From NCBI GenBank assembly GCA_003331065.1, contig QENB01000001.1, positions 391,898 through 455,897 on the forward strand: a stretch of DNA of 64,000 nucleotides. Reading direction: 5' to 3'. The position numbers were made by a program, and so were the translations under genes. The stretch's first letter is position 1; the number at the start of each line of letters is the position of its first letter. The notes under the pieces are model-generated. The model was given only the letters and a program-made list of their open reading frames with translations. It was not told the origin of the DNA and searched no databases. Shown one piece after another: positions 39,979 to 50,507 of this stretch. The stretch is from Candidatus Tokpelaia sp. JSC188 (lineage in GTDB: Bacteria > Pseudomonadota > Alphaproteobacteria > Rhizobiales > Rhizobiaceae).

Positions 39979-41283
39979 ATGATTCCGCGTTATTCCCGTC
40001 CAAAAATGGCTGCTATCTGGTCTCCCGAGACAAAATTTCAAATCTGGTTTGAAATAGAAGCCCACGCCTGTGACGCTTTAGCAAAACTTGGTGTTATTCC
40101 AAAGGAGGCAGCAAGAAAAATCTGGGAAAAGGGTTCAATAGCAAAATTCAATATTAAAAAGATCAATGCAATCGAATCTGTGACAAAACATGATGTTATA
40201 GCTTTTTTAACTCATCTTTCTGAATTTATCGGTCCTGAAGCGCGGTTTATTCATCAGGGAATGACATCTTCCGATATCCTTGATACGGCCTTTAATATAC
40301 AATTGATGCGCGCAAGCGATGTATTGCTCGATGATATCGACGAACTGCTTGCTGTGTTGAAAAAACGTGCCTACGACCATAAAAATACAGTTACTATTGG
40401 TCGCAGTCACGGAATCCATGCGGAACCGACAACATTTGGCATCAAACTAGCCTTGGCCTATGCCGAATTTGCTCGCTGCCGTAAACGGCTAGAAAATGCC
40501 AAGACAGAAATTTCAACCTGCGCCATTTCCGGTGCTGTCGGTACGTTTGCTAATATTGATCCACGTGTTGAGGAACATGTTGCTAAAGCACTTGGAATGC
40601 AGACTGAATCGATATCAACACAAGTTATTCCACGTGATCGTCATGCCATGTTCTTTGTAACACTTGGCGTCATATCTTCTTCAATAGAACGTCTTGCTGT
40701 AGAAATACGACATTTGCAGCGTACTGAAGTCCTTGAGGTTGAAGAATTTTTTTTTCTTGGACAGAAAGGTTCTTCAGCGATGCCACACAAACGCAATCCG
40801 GTCTTGACAGAAAACCTGACAGGCCTTGCGCGTATGGTGCGCTCTTATGCCATACCAGCAATGGAGGATGTAGCTCTCTGGCATGAACGAGATATATCAC
40901 ATTCTTCAGTTGAGCGTTATATCGGCCCAGATGCGACTATCACGTTAGACTTTGCTTTAAGTCGCCTGACCAATCTAATTAAAGATCTGCTAATATATCC
41001 GGATAATATGCTAAAGAACCTGAACAAATTCCGTGGACTTATTCATTCACAACGAGTTCTTCTGGCTTTGACACAGGCTGGTATCAATCGCGAGGATGCT
41101 TATCGTCTCGTACAGCGCAATGCTATGAAAGTATGGAACAAAGGCAAGGATTTTCTAGAAGAACTTCTGGGAGATCCAGATATCTGCTTTGTATTGTCTA
41201 AAGAGGAACTTCGGGAAAAATTTGATCTTGGCTATCATACCAAACACGTTGATACAATTTTTCGGCGTGTATTTAGTGAATAA
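39979..41283 (+). CDS. purB: Adenylosuccinate lyase
   Basis: Cleaves SAICAR to AICAR and adenylosuccinate to AMP, 434 aa, a homotetramer. The fumarase/aspartase-superfamily signature GSSAMPHKRNP is complete near residue 265-275; TSSDILDT and GRSHGIHAEPTTFG carry the catalytic His. AGGAAA lies before the ATG. With purC, purS, purQ and purL it shows that the de novo purine route is kept. Confidence 0.97.
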   Translation: MIPRYSRPKMAAIWSPETKFQIWFEIEAHACDALAKLGVIPKEAARKIWEKGSIAKFNIKKINAIESVTKHDVIAFLTHLSEFIGPEARFIHQGMTSSDILDTAFNIQLMRASDVLLDDIDELLAVLKKRAYDHKNTVTIGRSHGIHAEPTTFGIKLALAYAEFARCRKRLENAKTEISTCAISGAVGTFANIDPRVEEHVAKALGMQTESISTQVIPRDRHAMFFVTLGVISSSIERLAVEIRHLQRTEVLEVEEFFFLGQKGSSAMPHKRNPVLTENLTGLARMVRSYAIPAMEDVALWHERDISHSSVERYIGPDATITLDFALSRLTNLIKDLLIYPDNMLKNLNKFRGLIHSQRVLLALTQAGINREDAYRLVQRNAMKVWNKGKDFLEELLGDPDICFVLSKEELREKFDLGYHTKHVDTIFRRVFSE

Positions 41284-41441
41284 GAAAAAGAGAATAATAA
41301 ATGCAGAGAAAAGCAAATATTCCTTCATCTATAGATTTGATATCAAGTGATGATAAGAAACAGGAGAATTTTTCTAACATCCTTCAATTCACTTAATTTT
41401 TTGAAAGCATAATACAAGCAGTTTATATAGACGTGGGGATT

Positions 41442-41471
41442 TTGAAAGAAATACTATTGACATGATATAAT
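41442..41471 (+). promoter_or_regulatory. Probable tRNA-Lys promoter
   Basis: TTGAAA at 41442-41447 and TATAAT at 41466-41471 with 18-base spacing; the tRNA starts about 50 bases downstream. Confidence 0.5.
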
Positions 41472-41524
41472 GACCACAATACCCTGCCATCGCTCTTTCC
41501 TTGAAGCAAGTTTCGCCTGCTAGA

Positions 41525-41600
41525 GAGCGCGTAGCTCAGCTGGTAGAGCAACTGACTTTTAATCAGTAGGTCCAGGGTTCGAATCCCTGCGCGCTCACCA
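41525..41600 (+). tRNA. tRNA-Lys (anticodon UUU)
   Basis: Acceptor GAGCGCG pairs with CGCGCTC, discriminator A, encoded CCA. The anticodon stem ACTGA/TCAGT encloses CTTTTAA with anticodon TTT. D-arm TAGCTCAGCTGGTAGAGCA and T-arm CAGGGTTCGAATCCCTG are standard. Confidence 0.98.
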
Positions 41601-42777
41601 ACAGAATCAGGAGTGTTAACCATAAGAGCAAATCGTAAAATTTCATTCATAAAACAAAGTAACCATCGGCATGGTATTGATTGATGCACACATCATCTGG
41701 GTTTAATCCAAAGAAGTCAATCAAAAATAACAGACAACGAGAACCCCTCCTTTATTCGTGAATTCGTGAATTAAGATCTATCTACGCTTACAGAACGCGT
41801 ATGCTATTCATTGAAATATGAACAACACTATGCAAAAATATTTTCTAATACCAACGCAAATCGTCTAAAAAATAACAAAAGATGTTATAAATGTATAAAA
41901 AATGTTGCACAGGTCCTTTTTGCTTATAAAGCATATAGTTTTCGTCTTATTAACCTATATTTGACGATATTGATGGACTACAAATTAATCTATTGGAATA
42001 CTACTTATGTTCATTCTAAAACATGATTATTAGCACGCTTTGCATCCGTTTTATCAAATATAGGTTTTAAAAATTTTCAGAAGGCGTCCACCCGCAGCTT
42101 GTGCACTGAATCGCACGCGCACACATCATAGCCGAATCATTCTTAGGAAGTGGATACCGGCCTTAGCCATTTTAGGTTCAATCGATTTTTTATCAACAGG
42201 GTCCATCATTATCCATTATCCAAATATTCTTCTATCAACGAATATTCATAAACATGTTTGTATATTATTTAAAATAATAACGTTCTTCGGTAGAAAATTA
42301 GAAACTGATTTAGAAGCATAATATCAAACATCAATAGATCATTGATTTAGAGTCTTGACAAGTATCTGTAAAATGTAGCCAATTCTAAAGGCCTATTACC
42401 CACCTATTTCTATATTAGCGCTGATATAGATACTACAGATTCTCCTTAAGAACTTGTTAAACACAAAAGTGATAATCATTTGATTTTATTATCATAAAAA
42501 CGACTCCATTTCTGATACCTGCAACACAATTTTTAGCTATTTTCTCTGCAAAAAACATCTAAGAATTCATGACGGCAGCTAAAAAAACCTAAACTCCTTA
42601 ATTAGATACATCAACACCATATAAATTATGTATCTTAACACACAACCAAGCAGCAAATTTTGCTGATATGTCGCAGAAAGTTTATTTTCTATATTCAAAA
42701 TCGAATTAACAAGCCTCAAAATTCCATACTTTATGGATGCTTGATATATAGAAATAGCACTGGTAGATCTTAAGCAA
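41601..42777. other. 1.2-kb non-coding gap
   Basis: Very AT-rich DNA between tRNA-Lys and tRNA-Ser. It contains a hairpin-like pair AATATTC...GAATATT near 42223-42247 without a T-run. No gene, pseudogene or recognisable RNA was identified. The frame at 41811-42026 looks like chance. Confidence 0.55.
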
Positions 42778-42867
42778 TGGTGGAAGGAGTGGGATTCGAA
42801 CCCACGGTGCAGAAAACTGCACGCCGGTTTTCAAGACCGGTGCCTTAAGCCGCTCGGCCACCCTTCC
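42778..42867 (-). tRNA. tRNA-Ser (anticodon UGA)
   Basis: Minus-strand class II tRNA with encoded CCA (42780-42778). Acceptor GGAAGGG pairs with TCCTTCC, with one G-U. Anticodon loop CTTGAAA with TGA sits between CCGGT and ACCGG. The long variable arm GTGCAG/CTGCAC encloses TTTT. T-arm GTGGGTTCGAATCCCAC. Confidence 0.97.
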
Positions 42868-43763
42868 ATACTCAAAAGATTCATGAACTCCCCGATCTTT
42901 TTGCTAAGAAGCATTGCAATGTTCCGCATCCTCACGAAATCTAGCTTAAAATCAATCATGGATTCTCAATTACAAAAAGTTTTATATTTGATTAGTAGGC
43001 TGGAAGTGTAAACTTCTGCCTATACACCGATGCCAGTACATCGTAACAATTGTATCTAAGGTTAACCATCTATAGAATATTGTTCTAGTCCCAATATCTG
43101 TTCTCCATACTCGTGTAGTTGTTATGCAGATATTCCGAACATGCTATTTGTCTAAACCCCATTGTATTGAACCTAATTCAAACCAAGAATAAATCCAAAA
43201 AATACGATGTCTACAACAGAACCATAAATGCTGTCCAACAAAAATAAAAACAATTACCACAATAACAAAATTACCTTTGGTAAACTACTATAATTGCGTG
43301 ATTATAGCTTGTCATAACATATAGCTCAACCTAGAATACAGTCCGGATAGGGTGCGTTATGCATTTAGGATTAGTTATCACTTGGCGAAGCTTCTTTAGA
43401 TTTTATTGCAGGAAGTCTGCTTTGGTTGACTACATTAACGTATTCAAAAAATTGTTGCTTTAAGGTACAGTAGTAGTTTGGGATGCTTCTTGATCTAAAA
43501 ATCATTAATCTGCTTTTCGGGTTTTTGTACAAAAATTTTTGCTTGGAAGCTTATTTCTGTAGTGTATTTGCATTTAGGGTGACTAAATAGTGAATAAAGA
43601 ATGAGAATGAGTATACCCTCAAACACGGCGATGGATGTGGTTTACTTGTGGGCATTCAGGGCAAGAAAATTTTCATCATCGGCAGATACCATTTGCAAAC
43701 AAGTAACTTTTTCAGAGGTTGCAGCATGATTCATATGGTTTATCGCCATCAGGACTTTTCAAA
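42868..43763. other. 0.9-kb non-coding gap with repeat B
   Basis: Upstream region of rne, holding one copy of dispersed repeat B (43143-43240) and otherwise no recognisable gene. The rne leader and promoter must lie near its right end. Confidence 0.55.
43143..43240. repeat. Dispersed repeat B, copy 1
   Basis: About 98 bases alignable with 50508-50604: shared CATTGTATTGAACCTAATT-like and TAAATCCAAAAA-like blocks, and the common end ATAAATGCTGTCCAAC versus ATAAGTGCTGTCCAAC. Weaker resemblance may extend to about 43087. No terminal repeats or coding frame were recognised. Confidence 0.7.
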
Positions 43764-46226
43764 ATGTCAAATAAAATACTTATCGATGCCTCTCATCAAG
43801 AGGAAATACGTGTTGTTGTCACACGCGGTAATCATATTGAAGAATATGATTCTGAATCAGAGCAGAAAAAGCAATTAAAGGGCAATATTTATCTTGCTAG
43901 AATCACGCGAGTAGAGCCCTCATTACAGGCTGCTTTTATTGAATATGGCGGAAATCGACATGGATTTCTTGCTTTTTCTGAAATTCATCCTGATTATTAT
44001 CAGATTCCTATCGCTGATCGCCTTGCGCTTCTAGAGGCGGAAGAACGAGCTGCAAAGATAGAGAATGAAAATAATGATACTACTATTTCTGAGATAAAGC
44101 AGAAGAAATGTGGAAGAGAGAACGCTACAGAAGGAAAGAGTGAGGCAGTAGTTGCTGATTCTAATACTACGACTAAATATTTTAACAATGATCAAAATGA
44201 TATTTTGTCTGAGGATGATAGCGACGATACTATTGAGCTTGTTGGCGCTGAAGATGTCCTGGAAGAGCTACCGATACAACGGCTCCAGCGTCGTGATTAT
44301 AAAATTCAAGAAGTAATCAAGCGCCGTCAAATTCTACTTGTACAAGTTATGAAAGAAGAACGTGGTAACAAGGGAGCTGCTCTTACCACATATCTTTCGC
44401 TTGCCGGCCGCTATTCTGTCCTAATGCCGAATACGGCTCGTGGAGGTGGAATTTCACGTAAAATTACGAACATAAGTGATAGGAAGCGTCTTCGGGAGAT
44501 TGTCAAGGCTCTTTCCGTTCCGAAAGGTATGGGAGTCATCTTACGTACGGCAGGTGCAAACAGGACTAAGGCAGAAATCAAACGTGATTATGAATATCTC
44601 ATGCGGCTTTGGGACAATGTTCGTAATCTAACACTTAACTCTATTGCCCCAACGCTTGTTTATGAAGAAAGCAGCCTTATTAAGCGTTCGATCCGTGATC
44701 TTTACAACAAGAGCATTGATGAAATTCTGGTAGCTGGTGAAAAAGGGTATCGCGAGGCCAAAGATTTTATGCGTATGTTGATGCCAAGCTATGCAAAAAT
44801 AGTGCAGCCTTACCGCGACAAACTACCTATTTTTGCATGTAATGGTATTGAGATTCGACTTGATAATATGTTGCAACCGGAAGTCAGCTTGAAATCAGGA
44901 GGATATCTCGTAATCAACCAAACAGAGGCACTTGTTGCCATTGATGTCAACTCAGGACGATCAACCAAGGAACATTCAGTTGAGGAAACAGCTGTGCGGA
45001 CTAATCTTGAAGCGGCAGAAGAAGTAGCACGCCAATTGAGATTGCGTGACCTTTCTGGTCTTATTGTCATTGATTTCATTGATATGTTAGAAAAATGCAA
45101 TGTCCGAGCAGTGGAGAAAAAACTGAAAGACCGCCTAAAAGAAGATCGAGCACGCATTCAAGTTGGGCGCATATCACATTTTGGGTTGATGGAAATGAGT
45201 AGGCAGCGTATCCGTGCTTCTGTTCTTGAAAGTACCACATATCCCTGCCCGCATTGTATCGGCTCAGGTTATATTCGCTCAAAATCATCTATTGCCTTAC
45301 ATATTATCCGTTCCATTGAAGAATATCTATTGCGGAACGGAGATAATAATATTACGGTGCGCACCCCAGTTAATACAGCGCTTTATGTACTTAACCATAA
45401 ACGTAAAATACTTGCTAACCTTGAAGAGCGATTTGGCCTAACTATCGATATTGAAGCAGATGACACGCTCGGTAGTCAGCACTTTGCAATTTATAAAGGC
45501 CAAACTACAGGACAAGCTAATACTAAAGCAGCGTCCTTGGAAAGTAACATAAGTATTGAACCTGAAATACCTTCCAATGAAAGGACGAATACTGAAAATG
45601 CTACTAATCCAGCAGGAATAAAAATCAAAAAGCTTTCCTCTCTTGCAAATAATGAAGAGGATCGCAAACGACGGCGTCGACGTGGTAGACGTAGTGGAAA
45701 GCGCAATCGCGAATGTGACTATGATATCGACTGCCGATTACATATAGCAGATGCAGAGCCAGTTGGTTCATTTGCCAAATCAGCTATTGCCGAATTTGAA
45801 TGCAACCATAACGACTCTATCGTTACTACAACGGTAGCTCAAAATATTAAACAAGAAAGAAGAGCAAGAAAAAGGGAAATCACAAAAGATTTGTCTATTG
45901 AAAAAGATAAAGAAGGCAACAAGGAAAGTGGAAAAACTATCTCTACAACAGACGATGTTGTCACAAAGGTGCTTAATGTAATTAAACCAGATAAGCGAAA
46001 GATCAAGAGAAAGATATCTCCAATCAGCACTCACCAGAAAACGACTATTAAAAAAGAAATCATTCTGATGGCACAAGATGTTGATGCTGTAGAAAAACCA
46101 CACCTACCATGTAGGAAACAAATCAAAACAGTTGAACCAGTTGTAACTTCTTCTACGGATGACAAAATAGAGCTTAAGCCTAAAAAGACAGGTTGGTGGC
46201 AACGAAAGGGCAGTTTTTTTGATTAA
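43764..46226 (+). CDS. rne: Ribonuclease E
   Basis: Endoribonuclease of mRNA decay and rRNA/tRNA processing, 820 aa. An S1 domain is interrupted by an acidic insertion (about residues 95-170), as in alphaproteobacteria. The catalytic Asp motifs are VAIDVNSG and VIDFIDM; the Zn-link CPHCIGSG that joins dimers is present. The C-terminal third (from about residue 610) is low-complexity and highly basic, with KRRRRRGRRSGKRNRE, the usual RNA-binding/degradosome arm. The start at 43764 (MSNKILIDASHQEE) has AGGA about 9 bases upstream; the frame is open to 43719 but not family-like. A terminator follows. Confidence 0.96.
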   Translation: MSNKILIDASHQEEIRVVVTRGNHIEEYDSESEQKKQLKGNIYLARITRVEPSLQAAFIEYGGNRHGFLAFSEIHPDYYQIPIADRLALLEAEERAAKIENENNDTTISEIKQKKCGRENATEGKSEAVVADSNTTTKYFNNDQNDILSEDDSDDTIELVGAEDVLEELPIQRLQRRDYKIQEVIKRRQILLVQVMKEERGNKGAALTTYLSLAGRYSVLMPNTARGGGISRKITNISDRKRLREIVKALSVPKGMGVILRTAGANRTKAEIKRDYEYLMRLWDNVRNLTLNSIAPTLVYEESSLIKRSIRDLYNKSIDEILVAGEKGYREAKDFMRMLMPSYAKIVQPYRDKLPIFACNGIEIRLDNMLQPEVSLKSGGYLVINQTEALVAIDVNSGRSTKEHSVEETAVRTNLEAAEEVARQLRLRDLSGLIVIDFIDMLEKCNVRAVEKKLKDRLKEDRARIQVGRISHFGLMEMSRQRIRASVLESTTYPCPHCIGSGYIRSKSSIALHIIRSIEEYLLRNGDNNITVRTPVNTALYVLNHKRKILANLEERFGLTIDIEADDTLGSQHFAIYKGQTTGQANTKAASLESNISIEPEIPSNERTNTENATNPAGIKIKKLSSLANNEEDRKRRRRRGRRSGKRNRECDYDIDCRLHIADAEPVGSFAKSAIAEFECNHNDSIVTTTVAQNIKQERRARKREITKDLSIEKDKEGNKESGKTISTTDDVVTKVLNVIKPDKRKIKRKISPISTHQKTTIKKEIILMAQDVDAVEKPHLPCRKQIKTVEPVVTSSTDDKIELKPKKTGWWQRKGSFFD

Positions 46227-46249
46227 AAACTAGAAGCTCTATTACGAAT

Positions 46250-46281
46250 AAAAAAGCGAATAATTGGCCTTTCGCTTTTTT
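46250..46281 (+). terminator. Rho-independent terminator of rne
   Basis: An 11-bp stem, with AAAAAAGCGAA (46250-46260) pairing with TTCGCTTTTTT (46271-46281), a 10-base loop and a terminal T-run, 24 bases after the rne stop. Confidence 0.85.
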
Positions 46282-46510
46282 ATAATCTCTTACATTGATT
46301 AGTGATCTCTTTGATTTTTCCTCTTTAAAGATCTTATCAAGATTAAATTCGTTCTATTAACAAGACTGTAGGGAAATTCATTTCTCGCTCATCTATTTTT
46401 TTGGAAAAGCCAACGCCGTAAATAACAATAAAATGAATTAGGGTGTGTCCAGTGATTTGACCATCGGAACTTATTATTCTTGTTGAATAGCTGATGTGGG
46501 GATGGCTCGT

Positions 46511-47275
46511 ATGTCTTTTAATCTTGAACAAGCAGAACAAATGTTTAGCGGTGTGTTTGCAGGCCTCAGTCCTGCCTATCGTCTTTTGCGAGTTGCTGAG
46601 TATTTTTCTTCTGAAGTTGTTTTCACGACAAGTTTTGGTATCGAAGACCAAATGATTACGTATTTAATCGTGACTGAAAAATTGCCATTTAGAATTGTAA
46701 CACTAGATACAGGGCGATTTTTTCCTGAAACTTACGCAGTATGGCAGTACACAGAAGAAAAATATAGCTTGCGCATAAGAGCTTATTATCCGAATGAACA
46801 GGCATTAGAGGCGCTAGTTGCCGATCAAGGTATTAATGGTTTCTATTATTCTCCTCAAATGCGTGAAACTTGCTGTGCAGTACGTAAAGTTGAACCATTA
46901 AGCCGTGCACTTAAGAATGCAAGAGCATGGATCACAGGGATGCGTCGTGATCAATCAACAGAACGGAGAAACCTTAATTCCATAATCTTAGATAAAAAAC
47001 GAGCACTTTTAAAAATCAACCCGCTATATGATCTTACTCGCGATCAGGTTACTGCTTTTGTTAGCGCACATGACATCCCTGTTAATACCCTACATGCAGA
47101 GGGCTTTTTATCTATTGGATGTGCTCCTTGTACACGTTCTGTCCGGCACGATGAAGATGAGCGTGCGGGTCGTTGGTGGTGGGAGAGAGATAGGACAAAA
47201 GAATGCGGTTTGCATATCAACCCTGATAGGGATTTCAATACAGCTATTTTACGAAATCAGACAAAGCAAGTCTGA
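46511..47275 (+). CDS. cysH: Assimilatory adenylyl-sulfate (APS) reductase
   Basis: Reduces APS to sulfite in cysteine synthesis, 254 aa from the ATG at 46511. It has the Cys pair in ETCCAVRK and the C-x2-C in GCAPCT that hold a [4Fe-4S] cluster, which marks APS rather than PAPS specificity. The catalytic Cys is in ECGLH near the C-terminus. SFGIEDQ and TGRFFPETY are typical. Starts at GTG 46496 and ATG 46502 are in frame; GGGG at 46498-46501 best suits 46511, but this is not decisive. It heads cysH-cysD-cysN with a 23-base gap to cysD. Confidence 0.94.
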   Translation: MSFNLEQAEQMFSGVFAGLSPAYRLLRVAEYFSSEVVFTTSFGIEDQMITYLIVTEKLPFRIVTLDTGRFFPETYAVWQYTEEKYSLRIRAYYPNEQALEALVADQGINGFYYSPQMRETCCAVRKVEPLSRALKNARAWITGMRRDQSTERRNLNSIILDKKRALLKINPLYDLTRDQVTAFVSAHDIPVNTLHAEGFLSIGCAPCTRSVRHDEDERAGRWWWERDRTKECGLHINPDRDFNTAILRNQTKQV

Positions 47276-47298
47276 AGCACATCAGAGGTTATTTTATA

Positions 47299-48201
47299 AT
47301 GCAGCAGCAAACCCGTCTGCAATATCTAGAGGCAGAATCAATTTTTATTTTTAGAGAAATTGCGGCAACAACAGAAAAACCAGTTATGCTTTATTCTATA
47401 GGTAAGGATTCTGCTGTGATGTTGCATCTAGCAATGAAGGCTTTTTATCCAGGAAAGTTACCTTTCCCGCTTCTGCATGTAGATACAACTTGGAAATTTA
47501 AGGAAATGATAAAATTCCGGGATAGGACAGCGGAAAGACTTGGGCTTGAGCTCATTACTTATGTTAATCAGGAAGGGATTAAAGCGAACATCAATCCTTT
47601 TATATCGGGATCTCGACTGTACACAGATATTATGAAAACAGCAGCTCTAAAGCAAGCGTTAGATAAATATGGCTTTGATGCTGCTTTTGGCGGCGCACGC
47701 CGTGATGAAGAGAAAAGCCGTGCCAAGGAAAGGATTCTTTCGCTGCGCTCTCCAGAACACCGTTGGGAACCTAAAAGTCAACGCCCTGAGCCATGGAATC
47801 TTTTCAACACACGTAAGAAACCCGGAGAAAGTTTTCGCGTTTTTCCACTTTCAAATTGGACTGAAAGTGATGTATGGGACTATATCGCTCTTGAAAAAAT
47901 TCCTGTTGTTTCACTTTATTTTGCCCGAAAAAGACCCATAATACGACGAGACGGTATGCTTATAATGCGTGATGATGAGCGCATGAAATTAAAACCTGGT
48001 GAAAAAATTGAAAACCTTAATGTGCGTTTCCGTACATTGGGATGCTATCCCCTTACTGGGGCAGTTTTGTCAAATGCGTCTGATCTTTCCGCTATTCGTG
48101 AGGAAATGCGCCAATCACGTACCTCGGAACGTGAAGGACGCTTGATTGATAAAGATGGTAGTGCCTCCATGGAAGAAAAAAAACAGGAGGGATATTTTTA
48201 A
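47299..48201 (+). CDS. cysD: Sulfate adenylyltransferase subunit 2
   Basis: Catalytic ATP-sulfurylase subunit that makes APS from sulfate and ATP, driven by the CysN GTPase, 300 aa. The PP-loop-type motif [13 protein letters not shown] is near residues 32-44; [15 protein letters not shown] and [16 protein letters not shown] are typical. The stop overlaps the cysN start (TAATG), showing coupling. Confidence 0.97.
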   Translation: MQQQTRLQYLEAESIFIFREIAATTEKPVMLYSIGKDSAVMLHLAMKAFYPGKLPFPLLHVDTTWKFKEMIKFRDRTAERLGLELITYVNQEGIKANINPFISGSRLYTDIMKTAALKQALDKYGFDAAFGGARRDEEKSRAKERILSLRSPEHRWEPKSQRPEPWNLFNTRKKPGESFRVFPLSNWTESDVWDYIALEKIPVVSLYFARKRPIIRRDGMLIMRDDERMKLKPGEKIENLNVRFRTLGCYPLTGAVLSNASDLSAIREEMRQSRTSEREGRLIDKDGSASMEEKKQEGYF

Positions 48202-49763
48202 TGCCTTCCGCAACCAACTGGTCAGACCATCTAAACAGAAAACAACAAACAGAACACGCGAACACTTCGTTATTGCGTTTCATAACCTGCGGTTCAGTAG
48301 ATGATGGCAAATCGACTCTTATTGGACGTCTTTTACATGATACAGGATCCATTTTTGAAGATCAGATGGAATCTTTTCAACAAGATTCCAAAAAATTTAA
48401 CGCATCAGATAACAATCTTAATTTTGCTCTCCTTGTTGATGGCTTGGCAGCTGAGCGCGAACAAGGTATAACAATTGATGTCGCATATCGGTATTTTTCA
48501 ACATCAAAACGTCTTTTCATCATTGCTGATACGCCGGGGCATGAACAATATATCAGAAATATGGCTACTGGTGCTTCGCAGGCGGATCTTGCCATTATAC
48601 TTATTGATGCGCGCAAAGGTGTTTTGCCTCAAACACGGCGGCATTCCTTTATCACATCCATGGTTGGTATTCGTTCTATTGTAGTAGCAGTTAATAAAAT
48701 GGATATGGTCAATTTTGATAAGAATGTTTTTGATCGTATTGTACGTGAATATAAATCTCTTTTACCAAAACTTGATTTTCGTAAAGTCGTATTCATCCCA
48801 TTAAGTGCAAAGCTTGGTATCAATATAGTAGATCGTAGCAACCGCATGCCATGGTACAAGGGTCCAACTTTATTCGAATATCTTGAAAATGTTGAACCTA
48901 TCAATACAAATAGTTCGAACAATCAGTTTTACTTTCCTGTGCAATGGGTTAACAGAGCAAATCCTGATTTTCGAGGTTTTTGTGGTACTGTTGTAAGTGG
49001 CTGTATCAAAAAAGGCGAAACAGTGCGTTCGCTACCAAGTGGTAAAAAAAGTCGTATCAGGCAATTATATAATCCTGCTGGAGAGATTGATAATATAGCA
49101 ATCGGAGAGGCGGCTATATTGACCCTAGAAGATGAAATCGACACATCACGTGGCGATGTTTTTGTATCAGCAGATAATCCGATTATGCCATCAAGAACAC
49201 TCAAGAGCCAACTTCTCTGGATGTCATCTCGTCCAATGATTGTAGGTAAACGATATTTTATAAAACTCGCTACGTCACTTATTCCTGCAACTATCAGCCG
49301 TGTAGAAGAAAAAATCGATATTCATTCTTATTGTAGCGAACCTGCTAACAATCTTGACATGAACGAAATTGGGTATGTATTTCTTAATCTTGAAAAACCA
49401 TTGATTGCAACACCATATGATGATAGCCGGACTCTTGGTGCATTTGTACTTATTGATCCTTTTAATAATGATACCACTGCTCTTGGGATTATATGTGATA
49501 CGTTTTCATCTTCTAAAGTGCATCTCCCATCACAAAAGAAAAGTGTTCTTAATCTAAAATTGTCCCGCCTTAAAAAAGTTTGGACAGGTGATATGCAAAA
49601 TTTGTCTAAAGGACGGCTTATTACATTGCATCTTTTCACAGCTATACTACTAGCTGCTTTCTCTGTTATATCCGGAGCATCATTAATCGGTGCATTCTGC
49701 ATTTTTGCATTCGATTTTTTGTTGCGTCCATTCTTGAAGCTTTTTGCAGCTCCATCTAGATAA
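48201..49763 (+). CDS. cysN: Sulfate adenylyltransferase subunit 1 (GTPase) with a hydrophobic C-terminal tail
   Basis: EF-Tu-like GTPase that energises CysD, 520 aa. G motifs: GSVDDGKS (31-38), DTPGHEQY, NKMD. The beta-barrel domains run to about residue 430 (FVLIDPFNNDTTALGIICD). Many Rhizobiales carry a CysN-CysC fusion of about 640 aa; here no APS-kinase domain follows. Instead there is a tail of about 90 residues with two hydrophobic helices near 473-515 (LFTAILLAAFSVISGASLIG... FLLRPFLKLF). It resembles the DUF2061-type membrane domain associated with sulfate genes, but that is a guess. APS kinase is not needed with an APS-type CysH. Confidence 0.94.
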   Translation: MPSATNWSDHLNRKQQTEHANTSLLRFITCGSVDDGKSTLIGRLLHDTGSIFEDQMESFQQDSKKFNASDNNLNFALLVDGLAAEREQGITIDVAYRYFSTSKRLFIIADTPGHEQYIRNMATGASQADLAIILIDARKGVLPQTRRHSFITSMVGIRSIVVAVNKMDMVNFDKNVFDRIVREYKSLLPKLDFRKVVFIPLSAKLGINIVDRSNRMPWYKGPTLFEYLENVEPINTNSSNNQFYFPVQWVNRANPDFRGFCGTVVSGCIKKGETVRSLPSGKKSRIRQLYNPAGEIDNIAIGEAAILTLEDEIDTSRGDVFVSADNPIMPSRTLKSQLLWMSSRPMIVGKRYFIKLATSLIPATISRVEEKIDIHSYCSEPANNLDMNEIGYVFLNLEKPLIATPYDDSRTLGAFVLIDPFNNDTTALGIICDTFSSSKVHLPSQKKSVLNLKLSRLKKVWTGDMQNLSKGRLITLHLFTAILLAAFSVISGASLIGAFCIFAFDFLLRPFLKLFAAPSR

Positions 49764-50259
49764 AGTGTGATTAGGGACGGCGATAAAAATGCATAACAGG
49801 CATTATCTTACTCAGAAAACAATAATTTATACATATAAAGAAGACTTGGTACCAGTTATGGGACTGCTGGTAGGCATTTCGATTTCTGTATTCTAGAAAC
49901 AAACTCGTATTTCTCCATTTCCTTCTGGTATGTTTGCTTTAAGGAGCAATATTTATGGCTCTTGAAATGAACCATCCTCTATAGGATAGATCACGAATAA
50001 TGATACTGTACTCGTCTGCCTTGCAAAAATAGCAGATTCAGCAAAAAAATGTTATTTGCTCTGGCTAATCATGAAAAAAGTCTGCCTCTTCGAATATTAT
50101 ATTGGCACTGAGAGCCGATCATTCTGCTTATAAAGTCAGTATTTCTGATAGGAGATCAGGATCAAGATATATGGAAGTCCCATTAATTTTCTAAGGCAAT
50201 ATTAAAGAATAAATACTTAACTCAATGTTTTTAACATAGATAAAAATCATAGAAAGAAA

Positions 50260-50383
50260 CTCATCTGATAACAATTGTATCAAAATTATACATGTTTAGG
50301 AATGAATGACGCTAAGCAGATCTCTGCTGAACAAGGACGATCAGATATTAAGGCGATTTATTTGTAGTTTTATGATTAAAAAT
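50260..50383. repeat. Dispersed repeat A, copy 2
   Basis: Partner of 12101-12220, same orientation. Shared blocks: ACAATTGTATCAAAATTATA, GCTAAGCAGATCTCTGCT and AAGGCGATTTATTTGT. It differs by scattered substitutions and small indels, as expected for old decaying copies. Confidence 0.75.
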
Positions 50384-50507
50384 ACAGATAAAGTCGCTAA
50401 CGGTTTAGGTATATGGAGCTTTTTAAAATCTAGAAAGATATCCTAAACAAAAAAATACCCTAGTCCTAAAATTAAGACAAGTTATCATAAAGTTATAGCA
50501 GAAAAAC

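Noticed and set aside
41423..41689. Minus-strand frame with the phrase RTLDLLIKSQLLYQLSY
   Set aside because: It is the antisense translation of the tRNA-Lys gene, a well-known false hypothetical protein.
42223..42247. AATATTC...GAATATT hairpin in the tRNA gap
   Set aside because: A/T-only stem without a T-run; expected by chance at this composition.
43719..43763. Upstream in-frame extension of RNase E
   Set aside because: The conserved N-terminus MSNKILIDA and a ribosome-binding site place the start at 43764.
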